Assembly: GCA_963205175.1 (NCBI GenBank) | Contig: CAUJIW010000024.1 | Span: 1 to 45,023, forward strand | DNA: 45,023 nucleotides | Reading direction: 5' to 3' | Source of the DNA: Pseudomonadota bacterium | Lineage (GTDB): Bacteria > Pseudomonadota > Alphaproteobacteria > Sphingomonadales > Sphingomonadaceae | Shown here: piece by piece, positions 7,294-16,836 of the stretch | How positions within the stretch are numbered: position 1 is the first letter of the stretch | Layout of the letters: every line of letters begins with the position of its first letter | Notes under the pieces: generated by a model | The model's input: only the letters and a program-made list of their open reading frames with translations | Database searches by the model: none | Told to the model about the DNA's origin: nothing | Translations under genes and position numbers: made by a program

Positions 7294-8727
7294 ATGCAGC
7301 AGGCCACCAAGTTCTACATCAATGGCGAATGGGTCGATCCGGTCGAACCTCGGACAATGGAGGTCATCAACCCGGCGACCGAACAGGCGATCGGGATCAT
7401 TTCACTGGGCTCGGCTGCCGATGTCGACCGCGCCGTCGCCGCCGCCCGCGCCGCCTTCCCGGCCTGGAGCGCCACCAGCCGCGAGGAGCGCCTGGCCGTG
7501 CTCGGCCGTATCATCGAGGCCTACAAGGCCCGCTATGAGGATATCGCCACCACCATCAGCCAGGAGATGGGCGCGCCGATAACACTCGCCCGCAAGGCGC
7601 AGGCCGCCATGGGCCTGGCCCACCTGGCCACCACCATGGAAGTGCTGAAGAACTTTGCCTTCGACGAGGATCACGGCACCACCGTCATCACCCGTGAGCC
7701 CATTGGCGTCGTGGGCATGATCACGCCGTGGAACTGGCCGATCAACCAGATCGTCGCCAAGGTGGCGCCGGCACTGGCCGCCGGCTGCACCATGGTGCTG
7801 AAGCCCACCGAGATCGCGCCGCTCAACGCCATGCTGTTCGCCGAAGTCATGCACGCCGCCGGCGTGCCCAAGGGCGTGTTCAACCTGGTCAACGGCGACG
7901 GCCCGTCGGTCGGCACTGCCATGTCGAGCCACCCGGACATCGACATGATGTCGTTCACAGGCTCGACCCGCGCCGGCATCCAGGTCGCCAAGAACGGCGC
8001 CGACACGGTCAAACGGGTGGCGCTGGAGCTGGGCGGCAAGTCGCCCAACATCATCCTTGACGATGCCGACTTCCCGTCGGCCATCGCCGGCGGCGTGCTG
8101 GCCTGCTTCATCAACACCGGCCAGACCTGTACCGCCGCCACCCGGATGCTGGTGCCGCGCGGCCGGCAGGAGGAGGCGGTGGCCATCGCCAAGGCGACGG
8201 CCGAAGCCCAGAAGTTCGGTGACCCGACCGACCCCGCCACCACCCACGGTCCGCTGGTCAGCCTCGCCCAGTGGGAGAAAGTGCAGCGCCTGATCCAGGT
8301 CGGCATCGACGAGGGCGCCCGACTGGTAACCGGCGGCATCGGCAAGCCGGAGGGCATCAACGCCGGCTACTTCGCCCGGCCGACCGTTTTCGCCGACGTC
8401 ACCAACAGCATGACCATCGCACGCGAGGAGATCTTCGGTCCGGTGCTCTCCATCCTGCCCTACGACAGCGAGGAGGAAGCCATCGCGGTTGCCAACGATA
8501 CCCCCTATGGCCTCGCCGGCTATGTATCGTCCGGCAATGTCGAGCGTGCCCGCAAGGTCGCCCGCCAGATCCGCGCCGGCAACGTCCACATCAACGGAGC
8601 GCCAATGGACGTCACCGCGCCGTTCGGCGGCTACAAGCAATCGGGTATCGGCCGCGAGTTCGGCGAGCACGGCCTGGTGGAGTTCCTTGAGGTCAAGGCC
8701 ATGCTGGGCTACAACAGCCGCAAGTAA
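7294..8727 (+). CDS. NAD(P)-dependent aldehyde dehydrogenase
   Basis: This 477-residue member of the ALDH superfamily oxidises an aldehyde to the acid. The start at 7294 follows GGGGAAGGA at 7276-7284. The earlier in-frame start at 7252 lacks a site. Visible motifs are ITPWNWPINQ, FTGSTRAG (cofactor turn), ELGGKSPNI with general-base Glu245, and the nucleophile Cys279 in TGQTCTAATRM. EEIFGPVLSI and PFGGYKQSG appear near the end. The length and motif set match the broad-substrate ALDH family. The substrate is unknown. It is divergent from the TonB receptor and followed by a terminator, so it is probably monocistronic. Confidence 0.93.
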   Translation: MQQATKFYINGEWVDPVEPRTMEVINPATEQAIGIISLGSAADVDRAVAAARAAFPAWSATSREERLAVLGRIIEAYKARYEDIATTISQEMGAPITLARKAQAAMGLAHLATTMEVLKNFAFDEDHGTTVITREPIGVVGMITPWNWPINQIVAKVAPALAAGCTMVLKPTEIAPLNAMLFAEVMHAAGVPKGVFNLVNGDGPSVGTAMSSHPDIDMMSFTGSTRAGIQVAKNGADTVKRVALELGGKSPNIILDDADFPSAIAGGVLACFINTGQTCTAATRMLVPRGRQEEAVAIAKATAEAQKFGDPTDPATTHGPLVSLAQWEKVQRLIQVGIDEGARLVTGGIGKPEGINAGYFARPTVFADVTNSMTIAREEIFGPVLSILPYDSEEEAIAVANDTPYGLAGYVSSGNVERARKVARQIRAGNVHINGAPMDVTAPFGGYKQSGIGREFGEHGLVEFLEVKAMLGYNSRK

Positions 8728-8738
8728 ACCATAATCGC

Positions 8739-8774
8739 TGGCCGCCGGTGTCCGACTGGCGGCCACACCTTTTT
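8739..8774 (+). terminator. Rho-independent terminator after the aldehyde dehydrogenase
   Basis: TGGCCGCC (8739-8746) pairs with GGCGGCCA (8758-8765). Four bases later come five T (8770-8774). It lies 11 bp after the stop codon. Confidence 0.85.
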
Positions 8775-8995
8775 CGCAAGTGCAGCGAATCGGATGCAGT
8801 CGCGACCAACGTCGTATAGCCATCGTCAACCATGGTTGTTTACGGCATCCTGTACCAAATCGGACAATGACAGTGTCGCCTACGGTGGTTTTGCCCGGAT
8901 TCTCGGGCCGCCTACTGTTGGTTCTTGATTTGCTGTTCGCCGGTCGTCAGAAGGGCTGCGATTTCGGCACTACGCACTTGAACACGGAGGATGCG

Positions 8996-10597
8996 GTGAG
9001 CGTCAGCGGGAAACCCTCGACTTTTGGTCTCGACAAACTTGGCGTTTCGGGACACGCCGCCGAATACTGGAACCTGGGCACCGCGCCGCTGGTCGAGGAG
9101 GCGGTCCGTCGTGGCGAGGGCCTGCTGGCCAAGGACGGCCCGCTGGTGGTCGAGACCGGCAAGCACACCGGCCGTTCCGCCAACGACAAGTTCACGGTGA
9201 AGGACGCCGTCACCCAGGACGTGATCTGGTGGGGCAAGACCAATCAGGCCATGGACCCGGCCCACTTCGAGGCGCTGGAGGCCGATTTCCGTGCCGCGCT
9301 GAAGGGCAAGGAACTGTTCGTCCAGGATCTTTACGGCGGCTCGCAGCCGGAATACCGGGTCAACGTCCGCGTCATCAACGAATATGCCTGGCACTCGCTG
9401 TTCATCCGCACCCTGCTGGTCCGCCCGGCGGCGGACGAGCTGGCCGGTTTCGTGCCGGAATTCACCATCATCGACCTGCCGAGCTTCAAGGCCGACCCCG
9501 CCCGTCACGGCTGCCGCTCGGAAACAGTCATCGCGGTCAACTTCACCAAGAAACTGATCCTCATCGGCGGCACCGCCTATGCCGGCGAAATGAAGAAGTC
9601 GGTGTTCTCGATCCTCAACTTCCGCCTGCCGGAACAGGGCGTGATGCCGATGCACTGCTCGGCCAACATCGGCCCCAACGGTGACACCGCCGTGTTCTTC
9701 GGCCTGTCCGGCACCGGCAAGACGACGCTGTCGGCCGACGCCTCGCGCACGCTGATCGGTGACGACGAGCATGGCTGGTCCGACACCGCGGTGTTCAACT
9801 TCGAGGGTGGCTGCTACGCCAAGATGATCCGCCTGTCGCCGACCGCCGAGCCGGAGATTTTCGCCACCACCAAGCGTTTCGGCACGGTGCTGGAGAATGT
9901 GGTCATCGACCGCCAGACCCGCGAGATCGACCTCGACGACGCCACGCTGGCCGAGAACAGCCGCGGCTCCTACCCGATCGACTTCATCCCGAACGCGTCG
10001 AAGGACAACCTCGGCCCGGTGCCGAAGAACATCATCATGCTGACGGCCGACGCCTATGGCGTGCTGCCGCCGATCGCCCGGCTGACCCCGGAGCAGGCGA
10101 TGTACCACTTCCTGTCGGGCTACACCGCCCGCGTCGCCGGCACCGAGATCGGCGTCAAGGAACCGCAGGCCACCTTCTCGACCTGCTTCGGCGCGCCGTT
10201 CATGCCGCGTCATCCCAGCGTCTACGGCAACCTGCTGAAGGAGCGCATCTACGCCGGTGGCGTGAAGTGCTGGCTGGTCAACACCGGCTGGACCGGCGGC
10301 GGCTACGGCGTCGGCCACCGCATGCCGATCGCCGCCACCCGCGCCCTGCTCAACGCGGCGCTGGATGGTTCGCTCAACACCGCCACCTTCCGCGTTGACC
10401 CGAACTTCGGCTTCGAAGTGCCGGCCGCCTGCCCCGGCGTCGATCCGCACATCCTCAACCCGCGCGACACCTGGGACAGCAAGGAGGCCTACGACGCCAC
10501 CGCCCAGAAGCTGGTGAAGCAATTCATCGAGAACTTCGCCCAGTTCGAGGACCATGTCGACGAGGGCGTCCGGAACGCCGCGCCCAAGGCCGCGTAA
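8996..10597 (+). CDS. pckA: Phosphoenolpyruvate carboxykinase (ATP)
   Basis: This 533-residue enzyme converts oxaloacetate and ATP to phosphoenolpyruvate, the first committed step of gluconeogenesis. I place the start at GTG 8996, five bases after GGAGG (8986-8990). The frame is open back to 8780, but those codons do not look like the family. The protein then has the usual length for the ATP-dependent type. Seen are [25 protein letters not shown], the kinase-1a P-loop GLSGTGKTT from residue 236 followed by LSAD, and FAAT-like [13 protein letters not shown]. It lies alone between two strong terminators, with 220 bp of upstream sequence for regulation. No clear promoter hexamers could be chosen. 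Confidence 0.96.
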   Translation: MSVSGKPSTFGLDKLGVSGHAAEYWNLGTAPLVEEAVRRGEGLLAKDGPLVVETGKHTGRSANDKFTVKDAVTQDVIWWGKTNQAMDPAHFEALEADFRAALKGKELFVQDLYGGSQPEYRVNVRVINEYAWHSLFIRTLLVRPAADELAGFVPEFTIIDLPSFKADPARHGCRSETVIAVNFTKKLILIGGTAYAGEMKKSVFSILNFRLPEQGVMPMHCSANIGPNGDTAVFFGLSGTGKTTLSADASRTLIGDDEHGWSDTAVFNFEGGCYAKMIRLSPTAEPEIFATTKRFGTVLENVVIDRQTREIDLDDATLAENSRGSYPIDFIPNASKDNLGPVPKNIIMLTADAYGVLPPIARLTPEQAMYHFLSGYTARVAGTEIGVKEPQATFSTCFGAPFMPRHPSVYGNLLKERIYAGGVKCWLVNTGWTGGGYGVGHRMPIAATRALLNAALDGSLNTATFRVDPNFGFEVPAACPGVDPHILNPRDTWDSKEAYDATAQKLVKQFIENFAQFEDHVDEGVRNAAPKAA

Positions 10598-10619
10598 CGC
10601 GCCAGCAGGCGATGAGACC

Positions 10620-10656
10620 AGGCGGGCCGGAGGCAACTCCGGCCCGCCTTATTTTT
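10620..10656 (+). terminator. Rho-independent terminator after pckA
   Basis: A 13-bp perfect stem, AGGCGGGCCGGAG (10620-10632) with CTCCGGCCCGCCT (10637-10649), has a GCAA tetraloop and is followed by TATTTTT. It is 22 bp after the pckA stop codon. Confidence 0.95.
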
Positions 10657-10695
10657 GCGCGCGATCCCCCGCCACACGAGAAAAGCGAGACCGCC

Positions 10696-11157
10696 ATGCC
10701 CGCTGAAAGCCCCGCCTTCCCGCCCCGCTGCTTTGCCAGCGAGGCCGATATCGCCCGCCTGGCCACCGGCCTGCTCGACCACGGCCTGACCCGCGAGGAC
10801 TGGACCCATGAGGCGCATTTCGCCGCCACCGCCTGGCTGCTGCGCCACCGGCCGGACATCGACCTGACCCGCGAACTGCCCGGCATCATCGCCCGCTTCA
10901 ACGTCGCCGTGGGCGGCCAGAACACCGACAGCGCCGGCTATCACGAGACGCTGACCCAGTTTTATATCCGCGCCATCCGGGCCTACCTCGCTGGCCGGGC
11001 GGCGGACGAGGCGCTGCTGGCCAGCGTCAACGCGCTGGTGGCCGATACGCTGGCCGAGCGGGGCTTTCCGTTGCGCTTCTGGCGCCGGGAGACGCTGTTC
11101 TCGGTCGCCGCGCGGCGGGGCTGGGTCGAGCCCGATCTGGCGCCGCTGCCCTGGTAG
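10696..11157 (+). CDS. Conserved protein of unknown function
   Basis: This is a 153-residue soluble, helical protein with no signal peptide. ATG 10696 is used because upstream in-frame codons overlap the pckA terminator; only a weak GCGAGA precedes it. Notable are two His-containing patches that might bind a metal or ligand: WTHEAHFAA (residues 36-44) and, further on, AGYHETLTQFYIRA. I have a vague recollection of similar HEAH...YHETLT proteins in unrelated bacteria, but I can assign no function. It sits between pckA and a J-domain gene on the same strand, with about 80 bp before the latter. Confidence 0.7.
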   Translation: MPAESPAFPPRCFASEADIARLATGLLDHGLTREDWTHEAHFAATAWLLRHRPDIDLTRELPGIIARFNVAVGGQNTDSAGYHETLTQFYIRAIRAYLAGRAADEALLASVNALVADTLAERGFPLRFWRRETLFSVAARRGWVEPDLAPLPW

Positions 11158-11239
11158 GGCGTATCGTCGTGCGCTGTCACCCTTGATTCACCCCCGCGTG
11201 CCACCCTAGATGAACAATTCCACACGACGGGAGACAGCG

Positions 11240-11752
11240 GTGGCGCGATTCACGCGCAACATGGACTGGGGTTTTCCCCGCTGGCGCGCCTATGGCCAGG
11301 AGCGCCAGGCCGAGCGCGTGCGCCTGTGCGACCATGAAGGCTGCGACAAGCCCGGCGACTGCCCGGCGCCCAAGTCCCCGCATTCCAACGAGAAATGGTG
11401 GTTCTGCGCCGACCATGCCGCGCAGTACAACAAGAACTGGAACTATTTCGCCGGCCTGTCCGACGAGGAAGCGCAGGCCCGGGCCCGCGAGGAGGAAACC
11501 CGCGCCCGCGGCTACCGCCAGTCGTCCCACTGGGGCTGGTCGGGCGACGACGGCGGCACGGCCGCCGAACGCCAGGCATTCGCCGTGCTGGGGCTGGAGG
11601 CAACCGCCACCGCCGCCGAAATCAAGAGCGCCTATCGCAAGCTGGCCAAGACGCACCATCCCGACGCCAACCCGGACGACGCCCAGGCCGCCGAGCGCTT
11701 CCACGGCATCCAGAAGGCCTATGACCTGCTGAGCAAGCGGCCGGCAAAGTAA
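11240..11752 (+). CDS. J-domain (DnaJ-like) protein with Cys/His-bearing N-terminus
   Basis: This is a 170-residue protein from GTG 11240, chosen because GGGAG at 11229-11233 is correctly spaced. An ATG at 11210 would add ten residues. The C-terminal 60 residues are a J-domain: AFAVLGLEATATAAEIK, then YRKLAKTHHPDANPDD with the HPD motif that stimulates DnaK ATPase, then FHGIQKAYDLL. The N-terminal half has Cys and His residues in CDHEGCDKPGDC and WWFCADH that could bind zinc, and an aromatic stretch (KNWNYFAGL). This order, with the J-domain last, differs from DnaJ itself and occurs in alphaproteobacterial DnaJ-domain proteins. It probably recruits DnaK to particular clients. Confidence 0.9.
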   Translation: MARFTRNMDWGFPRWRAYGQERQAERVRLCDHEGCDKPGDCPAPKSPHSNEKWWFCADHAAQYNKNWNYFAGLSDEEAQARAREEETRARGYRQSSHWGWSGDDGGTAAERQAFAVLGLEATATAAEIKSAYRKLAKTHHPDANPDDAQAAERFHGIQKAYDLLSKRPAK

Positions 11753-11772
11753 CGCCAGGGAACCGGCGCAAC

Positions 11773-12177
11773 TCACCGCGCCGGCTGGCGCACGTGCAGA
11801 ACCCGCAGCACATGCTCCTGGCCATCGCGGTCCGGCCAGCGGATGCTCTGCCCTTCTCGCAGACCGATCAGGCCAGCACCGACGGGGGTCAGGATGGAGA
11901 TCCGTCCAGCGGCGATGTCCGCCTCCTGCGGATAGACAAGCTGCACCGCGCGGCGGCTGCCGGAGTTTTCATCGGTGAACTCCACGGTCGACATCATCGT
12001 CACCACGTCGGCCGGCATCTCGTCCGCCCGCCGCAACTCGGCGCGATCAATTTCCTCCAGCAGCAGCGCGGCAACCTGGGGCAGCCGCGCCTCCGCGCCG
12101 AGCGCGAGGGCCGCCAGCGCGTCGGCTTCGCTGTCGATCATGTAGACAGGGGGGCGTGAAGTGTTGCTGGTCATCAT
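11773..12177 (-). CDS. rnk: Rnk-type GreA/GreB C-terminal-domain protein
   Basis: This 134-residue protein starts at one of two adjacent ATGs (12177 or 12174). Its length equals that of Rnk, the regulator of nucleoside diphosphate kinase that binds RNA polymerase. The C-terminal half has the GreA/GreB beta domain with VVTMMSTVEFTDENSG, VQLVYPQEAD and ISILTPVGAGLIGLREGQ. The N-terminal half is a short helical part, instead of the long coiled coil that cleaves RNA in GreA. It converges with the J-domain gene, 20 bp away. Its upstream side is the 315-bp gene-free stretch at 12178-12492. Confidence 0.88.
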   Translation of the reverse strand: MMTSNTSRPPVYMIDSEADALAALALGAEARLPQVAALLLEEIDRAELRRADEMPADVVTMMSTVEFTDENSGSRRAVQLVYPQEADIAAGRISILTPVGAGLIGLREGQSIRWPDRDGQEHVLRVLHVRQPAR

Positions 12178-12492
12178 GGTCACAAACTGGTCTCCAGCCC
12201 GTCCCGTGGCGGCAAGCGGCGGTCGGAACAGGCAAGCATGGTTCAACGGACAGTAGCGCGCGGCAGCAAGGCCGCGTCATTGAAGTCATGAAATGAGGGC
12301 GCCCCGGAACTCCTCAGGGCACACCACGAGGAGACCCGGGGCTAGACGCCCGCGAGGAATTGACCCGCATGGAGGCGGAAGCGACGAAAGGTCAACTCGG
12401 ATGCCATGGCCACAAGATGGCGATGCGGGGCGCACGAGTCAAATCCCGCGCTGGCGGACAAGGCCAGCCGCCGTTACACCGCCAGACGGGCG
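12178..12492. other. 315-bp gene-free, hairpin-rich region
   Basis: No convincing gene is present on either strand. It lies downstream of a thioesterase gene and upstream of rnk, both leftward. Besides the strong hairpin at 12297-12351, TTGACC (12360-12365) and GGTCAA (12390-12395) form an inverted repeat around a purine-rich stretch. GCCAT/ATGGC and CTGGC/GCCAG arms follow before 12480. The density of pairable arms suggests structured RNA, a leader for rnk or terminators, but I recognise no known RNA family (not RNase P, tmRNA, 6S or SRP RNA). Confidence 0.45.
12297..12351. promoter_or_regulatory. Three-part nested hairpin, possible structured RNA or terminator
   Basis: Three successive complementary blocks are nested. 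GGGCG (12297-12301) pairs with CGCCC (12347-12351), CCCCGG (12302-12307) with CCGGGG (12336-12341), and CTCCTC (12310-12315) with GAGGAG (12328-12333). Small internal loops separate them, and the end loop has 12 bases. On the minus strand it would lie in the 5' region of rnk, about 120 bases before its start. No T-run follows on the plus strand and only a weak one on the minus strand. Confidence 0.5.
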
Positions 12493-12945
12493 TCAGGCGA
12501 CGTCCACCACGACATTGAGCACGGCGGTGGCGATCGGCCGCTCGCGGTCGCTCTGCCAGGCTTCGGCGCGCACATTGGCGACCCGACGACCCAGCCGCGT
12601 CACCTCGGCGGCGGCGAAAATGTCGTGAGGCTTGCCCTCACGCAGGAAATCCACCGTGATGCCGATCGGCTTCGGCAGGCCGGATGGCAGTTCGCCGGCC
12701 TGGCTCAGCTTCTGCATCACGCAGAAAAGCCCGGCATACTCCAGCAACCCACCGATGACGCCACCATGCAGGCGGGCGGGAATCGGACTGCCGATCAGTT
12801 CGTCACGATAGGGCAGGATCAGCATCAGATCGCCATGGACCACGCGGTAGCGGAAGCCGAACCGCCGGGCGAACGGCGACTGCACCACGTCGCCCTCAGC
12901 GAACGGCTGGCTGACGATGTCGGTGATGAGTTGGCGAAGCGGCAT
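12493..12945 (-). CDS. PaaI-type hotdog thioesterase, copy 2
   Basis: This 150-residue protein has the hotdog fold of the PaaI/YdiI-like acyl-CoA thioesterase family. The pattern PARLHGGVIGGLLEYAG is the helix-start motif of the family, where HGG(V/A) contributes to thioester binding. It is followed by PIGITVDFLREG and later VANVRAEAWQ. It is the downstream member of a tandem pair: the stop of the preceding hotdog gene is 7 bp before its start. The pair follows sufE. Substrates are unknown. No good ribosome-binding site precedes the start, which suggests translational coupling. Confidence 0.82.
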   Translation of the reverse strand: MPLRQLITDIVSQPFAEGDVVQSPFARRFGFRYRVVHGDLMLILPYRDELIGSPIPARLHGGVIGGLLEYAGLFCVMQKLSQAGELPSGLPKPIGITVDFLREGKPHDIFAAAEVTRLGRRVANVRAEAWQSDRERPIATAVLNVVVDVA

Positions 12946-12952
12946 GTCGGGC

Positions 12953-13372
12953 TCAATCTGACATCATGAAAGTGCCGGAAACGTGCGCTACCGGATGCTC
13001 GGGGTCGTCATTGTAGGCCATCCCCCGCACGAAGGCGACACGGCGGGTCAGCTTGTAGCACTCGACCCGGGAAATCACGTCCTGCTCGGGCGTTGAGGGT
13101 CGCAGATAGTCGAGCCGCAGGTCCAGCGTCGCCATTGGCACCCAGCCGCCGCGCGCGGTCATCACCGCCATGCCGGCGCTGACGTCCATGAGCGTGAAGA
13201 TGGTGCCGCCGGCCAGTACGCCAGTATCGGAATATCCAACCAGATCAGCGTGATACGGCAACACCAGCGAGGCCCAGCCGTCACCGTGGGCGACATAGCG
13301 AATGCCGAGCGCCTGGTTGTAGGGGATGATGTTGACGAGAAACTCGACACTGAGGTCGGCGGGCTTGATCAT
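12953..13372 (-). CDS. PaaI-type hotdog thioesterase, copy 1
   Basis: This is a 139-residue hotdog protein. Its start overlaps the sufE stop by four bases (ATGA, 13369-13372), which implies coupled translation. Family features are GVLAGGTIFTLMDVSAGMA, where the position usually occupied by HGG is AGG, then MATLDLRLDYLRP and RRVAFVRGMAYND. The His normally present at the start of the central helix is missing here, although the paralogue downstream keeps it. The two proteins may form a heteromeric hotdog assembly or act on different acyl-CoAs. That is inference. Confidence 0.82.
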   Translation of the reverse strand: MIKPADLSVEFLVNIIPYNQALGIRYVAHGDGWASLVLPYHADLVGYSDTGVLAGGTIFTLMDVSAGMAVMTARGGWVPMATLDLRLDYLRPSTPEQDVISRVECYKLTRRVAFVRGMAYNDDPEHPVAHVSGTFMMSD

Positions 13373-13791
13373 GCGGTGACCGCCTCCTCGGCCAGCGCCC
13401 GGATGCGGGCGACCATCGAGTAGAGGCCGTTGGTGCGGGTGGGCGACAGGTGCCCGGCCAGCCCCAGCGTCTCCAGTTCCTGCCGGGCATTCACCGCGAG
13501 GATTTCCGCCGGCGTCCGGTCCTGGACCAGTAGGAACAGCAGCGCCACCAACCCGCGCACGATATGCGCGTCGCTGTCGCCAAGGAAGTGCAGGCGGCCG
13601 TCGGCGCGCCGTTCGGCATAGAGCCAGACCTGGCTGGAACAGCCGCGCACCTTGGTGGCAGGCGTCTTCAGCGCGTCCGGCATCGGCTCCAGATGGCGGC
13701 CGAGGTCGATCAGCGCGCGGTACTTGTCCTCCCAGTCGTCGAACAGTTCGAAGTCGGCGCGGAGGTCGGCGAAGGTCGGGTGCGCGGTCAT
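13369..13791 (-). CDS. sufE: Cysteine desulfuration protein SufE
   Basis: This 140-residue protein accepts sulfur from the desulfurase SufS and passes it to the SufBCD Fe-S scaffold. The sulfur-accepting Cys lies in KVRGCSSQVWL. The following region, with GRLHFLGDSDAHIVRGLVAL, is typical. The start at 13791 follows GGAAGGGCC. The longer frame to 13827 would overlap the ABC ATPase gene. It lies 32 bp downstream of that gene, and its stop overlaps the start of a hotdog thioesterase. It is therefore separated from any suf operon, a common arrangement for sufE in alphaproteobacteria. Confidence 0.93.
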   Translation of the reverse strand: MTAHPTFADLRADFELFDDWEDKYRALIDLGRHLEPMPDALKTPATKVRGCSSQVWLYAERRADGRLHFLGDSDAHIVRGLVALLFLLVQDRTPAEILAVNARQELETLGLAGHLSPTRTNGLYSMVARIRALAEEAVTA

Positions 13792-13823
13792 GGCCCTTCC
13801 TTGGACCATGGGCCGCGCCCGCG

Positions 13824-14530
<707 letters not shown>

Positions 14531-14534
<4 letters not shown>

Positions 14535-15778
14535 GCGGCTCCCCGCAGAATATCGACCGGCTGCACCCGGCCACCCTTGCGGGCGGGCAGCCAGGCGGCG
14601 CCGACCGCCGAGCCCATGGCAAAGGCGATGGCCAGCACGAACTGGTCAACACCCCAGTACAGCGGCAGCTTGACAACCTCGGCGACACCCGGCGGCTTGA
14701 TGGGAATCTGCACCAGCACCCACATGATGAACATGCCGAGCAGCACGCCCAGCAAACTGCCGATGGCGCCAACGACGGCGCCCTCGATGACGAAGATGCG
14801 GCGGATGTCGCGGGCGTGGAAGCCCATCGATTTCAGGATGGCGATGTCGCGGGTCTTTTCCAGCACCACCGTCGAGATGACGTTGTAGATGCCGAAGGAC
14901 GCCACCACCAGGATCGCCAGAACGACGCTGTACATGATGATGTTGCGCACCAGCAGCAGGCTCATGATGTCCTCGCTCGCCTCCTGCCAGGATACCGCCT
15001 TGTAGCCGATGCGCCGCTCGATCTCGGCGGCGATGGCACGCGCCCGATAGGGGTCGTCGGCGCGCAGGATGAAGCTGTTGGCGATATTGGGCCTGTCCAT
15101 CAGCGCCTGCACCCGCTTGAGCGCCGCGAACGTCTGGGATTCATCGTAGGCCTGGTTGCCGGTACGGAACATGCCGACCACCTTGAGCGTGCGCACCTGC
15201 CCCTTGGGCGAGGCCAACAGCAGGTTGTCGCCCATCGAGATACGGTAGCGCTCCGCCAGACCCTCGCCGATGATGACGCCATTGGGGTTGGCGTCGAGAT
15301 CGTCGAGGGACCCCTTGGTGATGTCCTTCTCGATCGAGCTGACGCCCTTCATGCGCGCCGGCACCACACCGGAGAGGGTGACGCCGACATCGCGGCCAGC
15401 GAAGGTGATGATCGCCTGGCCGGCCAGCACCGGCGCCACCTGGATACCAGCGATGCTGTCCACCTGGGACAGCTTCGACTTGTACTGGCGGATGCCGCGC
15501 ACCTCGGTCTTGGGCTTGACGCTGCGGATTTCCACCGCGCCACCGGGGAACCGCCGTTCCGCCGGCTGCACCGGCGCCTGGCGGAACTCGTCCGACACCG
15601 TGACGTGCGGCTGGTTGTTGACCAGCCGGTCGAGAAAATCCTGCTCCGACCCCCGCATCAGCGACGACACGGCGAGAAAGAACGCCACCCCCAGCACGAT
15701 GCCCATCAGCGACACCAGCGTCTGCCGGGTGCGGCTGGTGAGATGGCTGAGCGCGATCTGGGTGTGGACGGAAACCAT
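14531..15778 (-). CDS. ABC transporter permease, FtsX/MacB family
   Basis: This is a 415-residue permease. It has the family layout: one N-terminal membrane helix (about residues 20-42), a large periplasmic domain (about 45-285), then three helices near 290-315, 340-370 and 375-400. SLMGIVLGVAFF at the start and VVLEKTRDIAILKSMGF plus FVIEGAVVGAIGSLLGVLLG near the end are typical of the FtsX domain. It is of single-unit type, without the fused ATPase seen in MacB. The gene lies between membrane fusion protein and ATPase with a four-base overlap to the latter. The substrate is unknown. Lipid, peptide or macrolide export are family possibilities. Confidence 0.92.
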
Positions 15779-15789
15779 GACCGGACGCC

Positions 15790-16836
15790 TCAGCCCGCCC
15801 TGGCGTTGGTTTCGGCCCCGTTCTTCAATGCGGTCTCGACCCGCACCCGCTGACCTTCCCGCAAGGTATCGGCCGGCGTCAGCACCAGGGTCTCGTCCCC
15901 TTTCAGGCCTTCAAGCACCTCGACGCTGTCGTCGCCGCGCGCGCCCAGCGTCACCGTCCGGCGTGTCAGCCTGCCATCCCGCACCAGCCACAACGCACTG
16001 TCGGCAACCGCCGAGGCCGGCACCAGCAGCGCGTTGGCCCGCTCGGCGACAATGATGTTGGTCTCGGCGGTCATGCCGATCTGCAGCGGCACGTCGGCAC
16101 CAAAGGTGATCCGCACCCGGTAGCTGCGGGCGGTGGAGTCGCCGCGCGGCGTCACTTCCTTCACCATCCCGTCGTAAACCGCGTCGGGGAAGGCATCCGC
16201 GCGGATCAGCACCTTCTGGCCGACCCGGATCAGCGGGATATCCTCCTCGTCCACCTCGGCCGCGATGCGCAGCGGCGCGCAGCAGGCCATGTAGAAGATC
16301 GGCTGGTTGACCGGCACATAATCGCCCACCTCGCCGTCGCGGCGGATCACCAGGCCGTCGGCCGGCGCCCTCAGCCACATGTAGCCGCGCTGGGCACGCG
16401 CCTGCTCGACGGCGGCACGGGCGGCATCACGCTCGGCACGCGCCGAATCCAGCGCCGCGCGGGTGGACCAGCCCTGCTGGAACAGCCGGGCGATGCGCTC
16501 GTGCTGCTGCCGGGCATAGGTGGCGCGCGCCTCCAGCTGCGCCATCGACGAAGCCAGATCATTGTCCTCCAGCCGCGCCATGACTTCGCCGGCCTTGACC
16601 CGGCGCCCCTCGTCGGTGCGCAGCTCGACCAGCCGTCCGGCGACGCGCGGCGCGATCCTGACCTCGACGCTGGGCTCAACCGTGCCGGTGGCGTAGACCG
16701 CCTGGATCGCCGGGCCGCGCTGCGGCGTCGCCACCGTCACGACCGGGGGGCCCAGCAGCCGCCAGGCGGCGAACGCGACCAGCGCCAGCACACCTGCCAA
16801 GACCAGCCACCGACCCAAGCCCTTGCCAGACATCAT
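15790..16836 (-). CDS. Membrane fusion protein (MacA/HlyD-type periplasmic adaptor)
   Basis: This is a 348-residue adaptor. I prefer ATG 16836 because GAGGGA lies about 9 bases upstream, although ATG 16854 is possible. One N-terminal membrane helix (LVLAGVLALVAFAAWRLL) precedes the periplasmic part. That part has a lipoyl/barrel-sandwich half-motif (VEVRIAPRVAGRLVEL), a short coiled-coil hairpin (about residues 95-160, rich in Ala, Arg and Gln), and a second lipoyl half (LRAPADGLVIRRDGEVG). Beta-barrel and membrane-proximal domains end the chain. The hairpin is short, as in ABC-type rather than RND-type adaptors. It is the first gene of the leftward set, 12 bp before the permease, so promoters for the set should lie in 16837-17012. 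Confidence 0.9.
   Translation of the reverse strand: MMSGKGLGRWLVLAGVLALVAFAAWRLLGPPVVTVATPQRGPAIQAVYATGTVEPSVEVRIAPRVAGRLVELRTDEGRRVKAGEVMARLEDNDLASSMAQLEARATYARQQHERIARLFQQGWSTRAALDSARAERDAARAAVEQARAQRGYMWLRAPADGLVIRRDGEVGDYVPVNQPIFYMACCAPLRIAAEVDEEDIPLIRVGQKVLIRADAFPDAVYDGMVKEVTPRGDSTARSYRVRITFGADVPLQIGMTAETNIIVAERANALLVPASAVADSALWLVRDGRLTRRTVTLGARGDDSVEVLEGLKGDETLVLTPADTLREGQRVRVETALKNGAETNARAG

Noticed and set aside
8912-10636. 574-codon open frame opposite pckA
   Set aside because: pckA is beyond doubt, and the antisense frame covers its terminator and has no motifs.
12430-12480. Possible tRNA near GAGTCAAATCCC
   Set aside because: The T-arm-like sequence lacks the GTTC core, and no anticodon or acceptor stem can be drawn around it.
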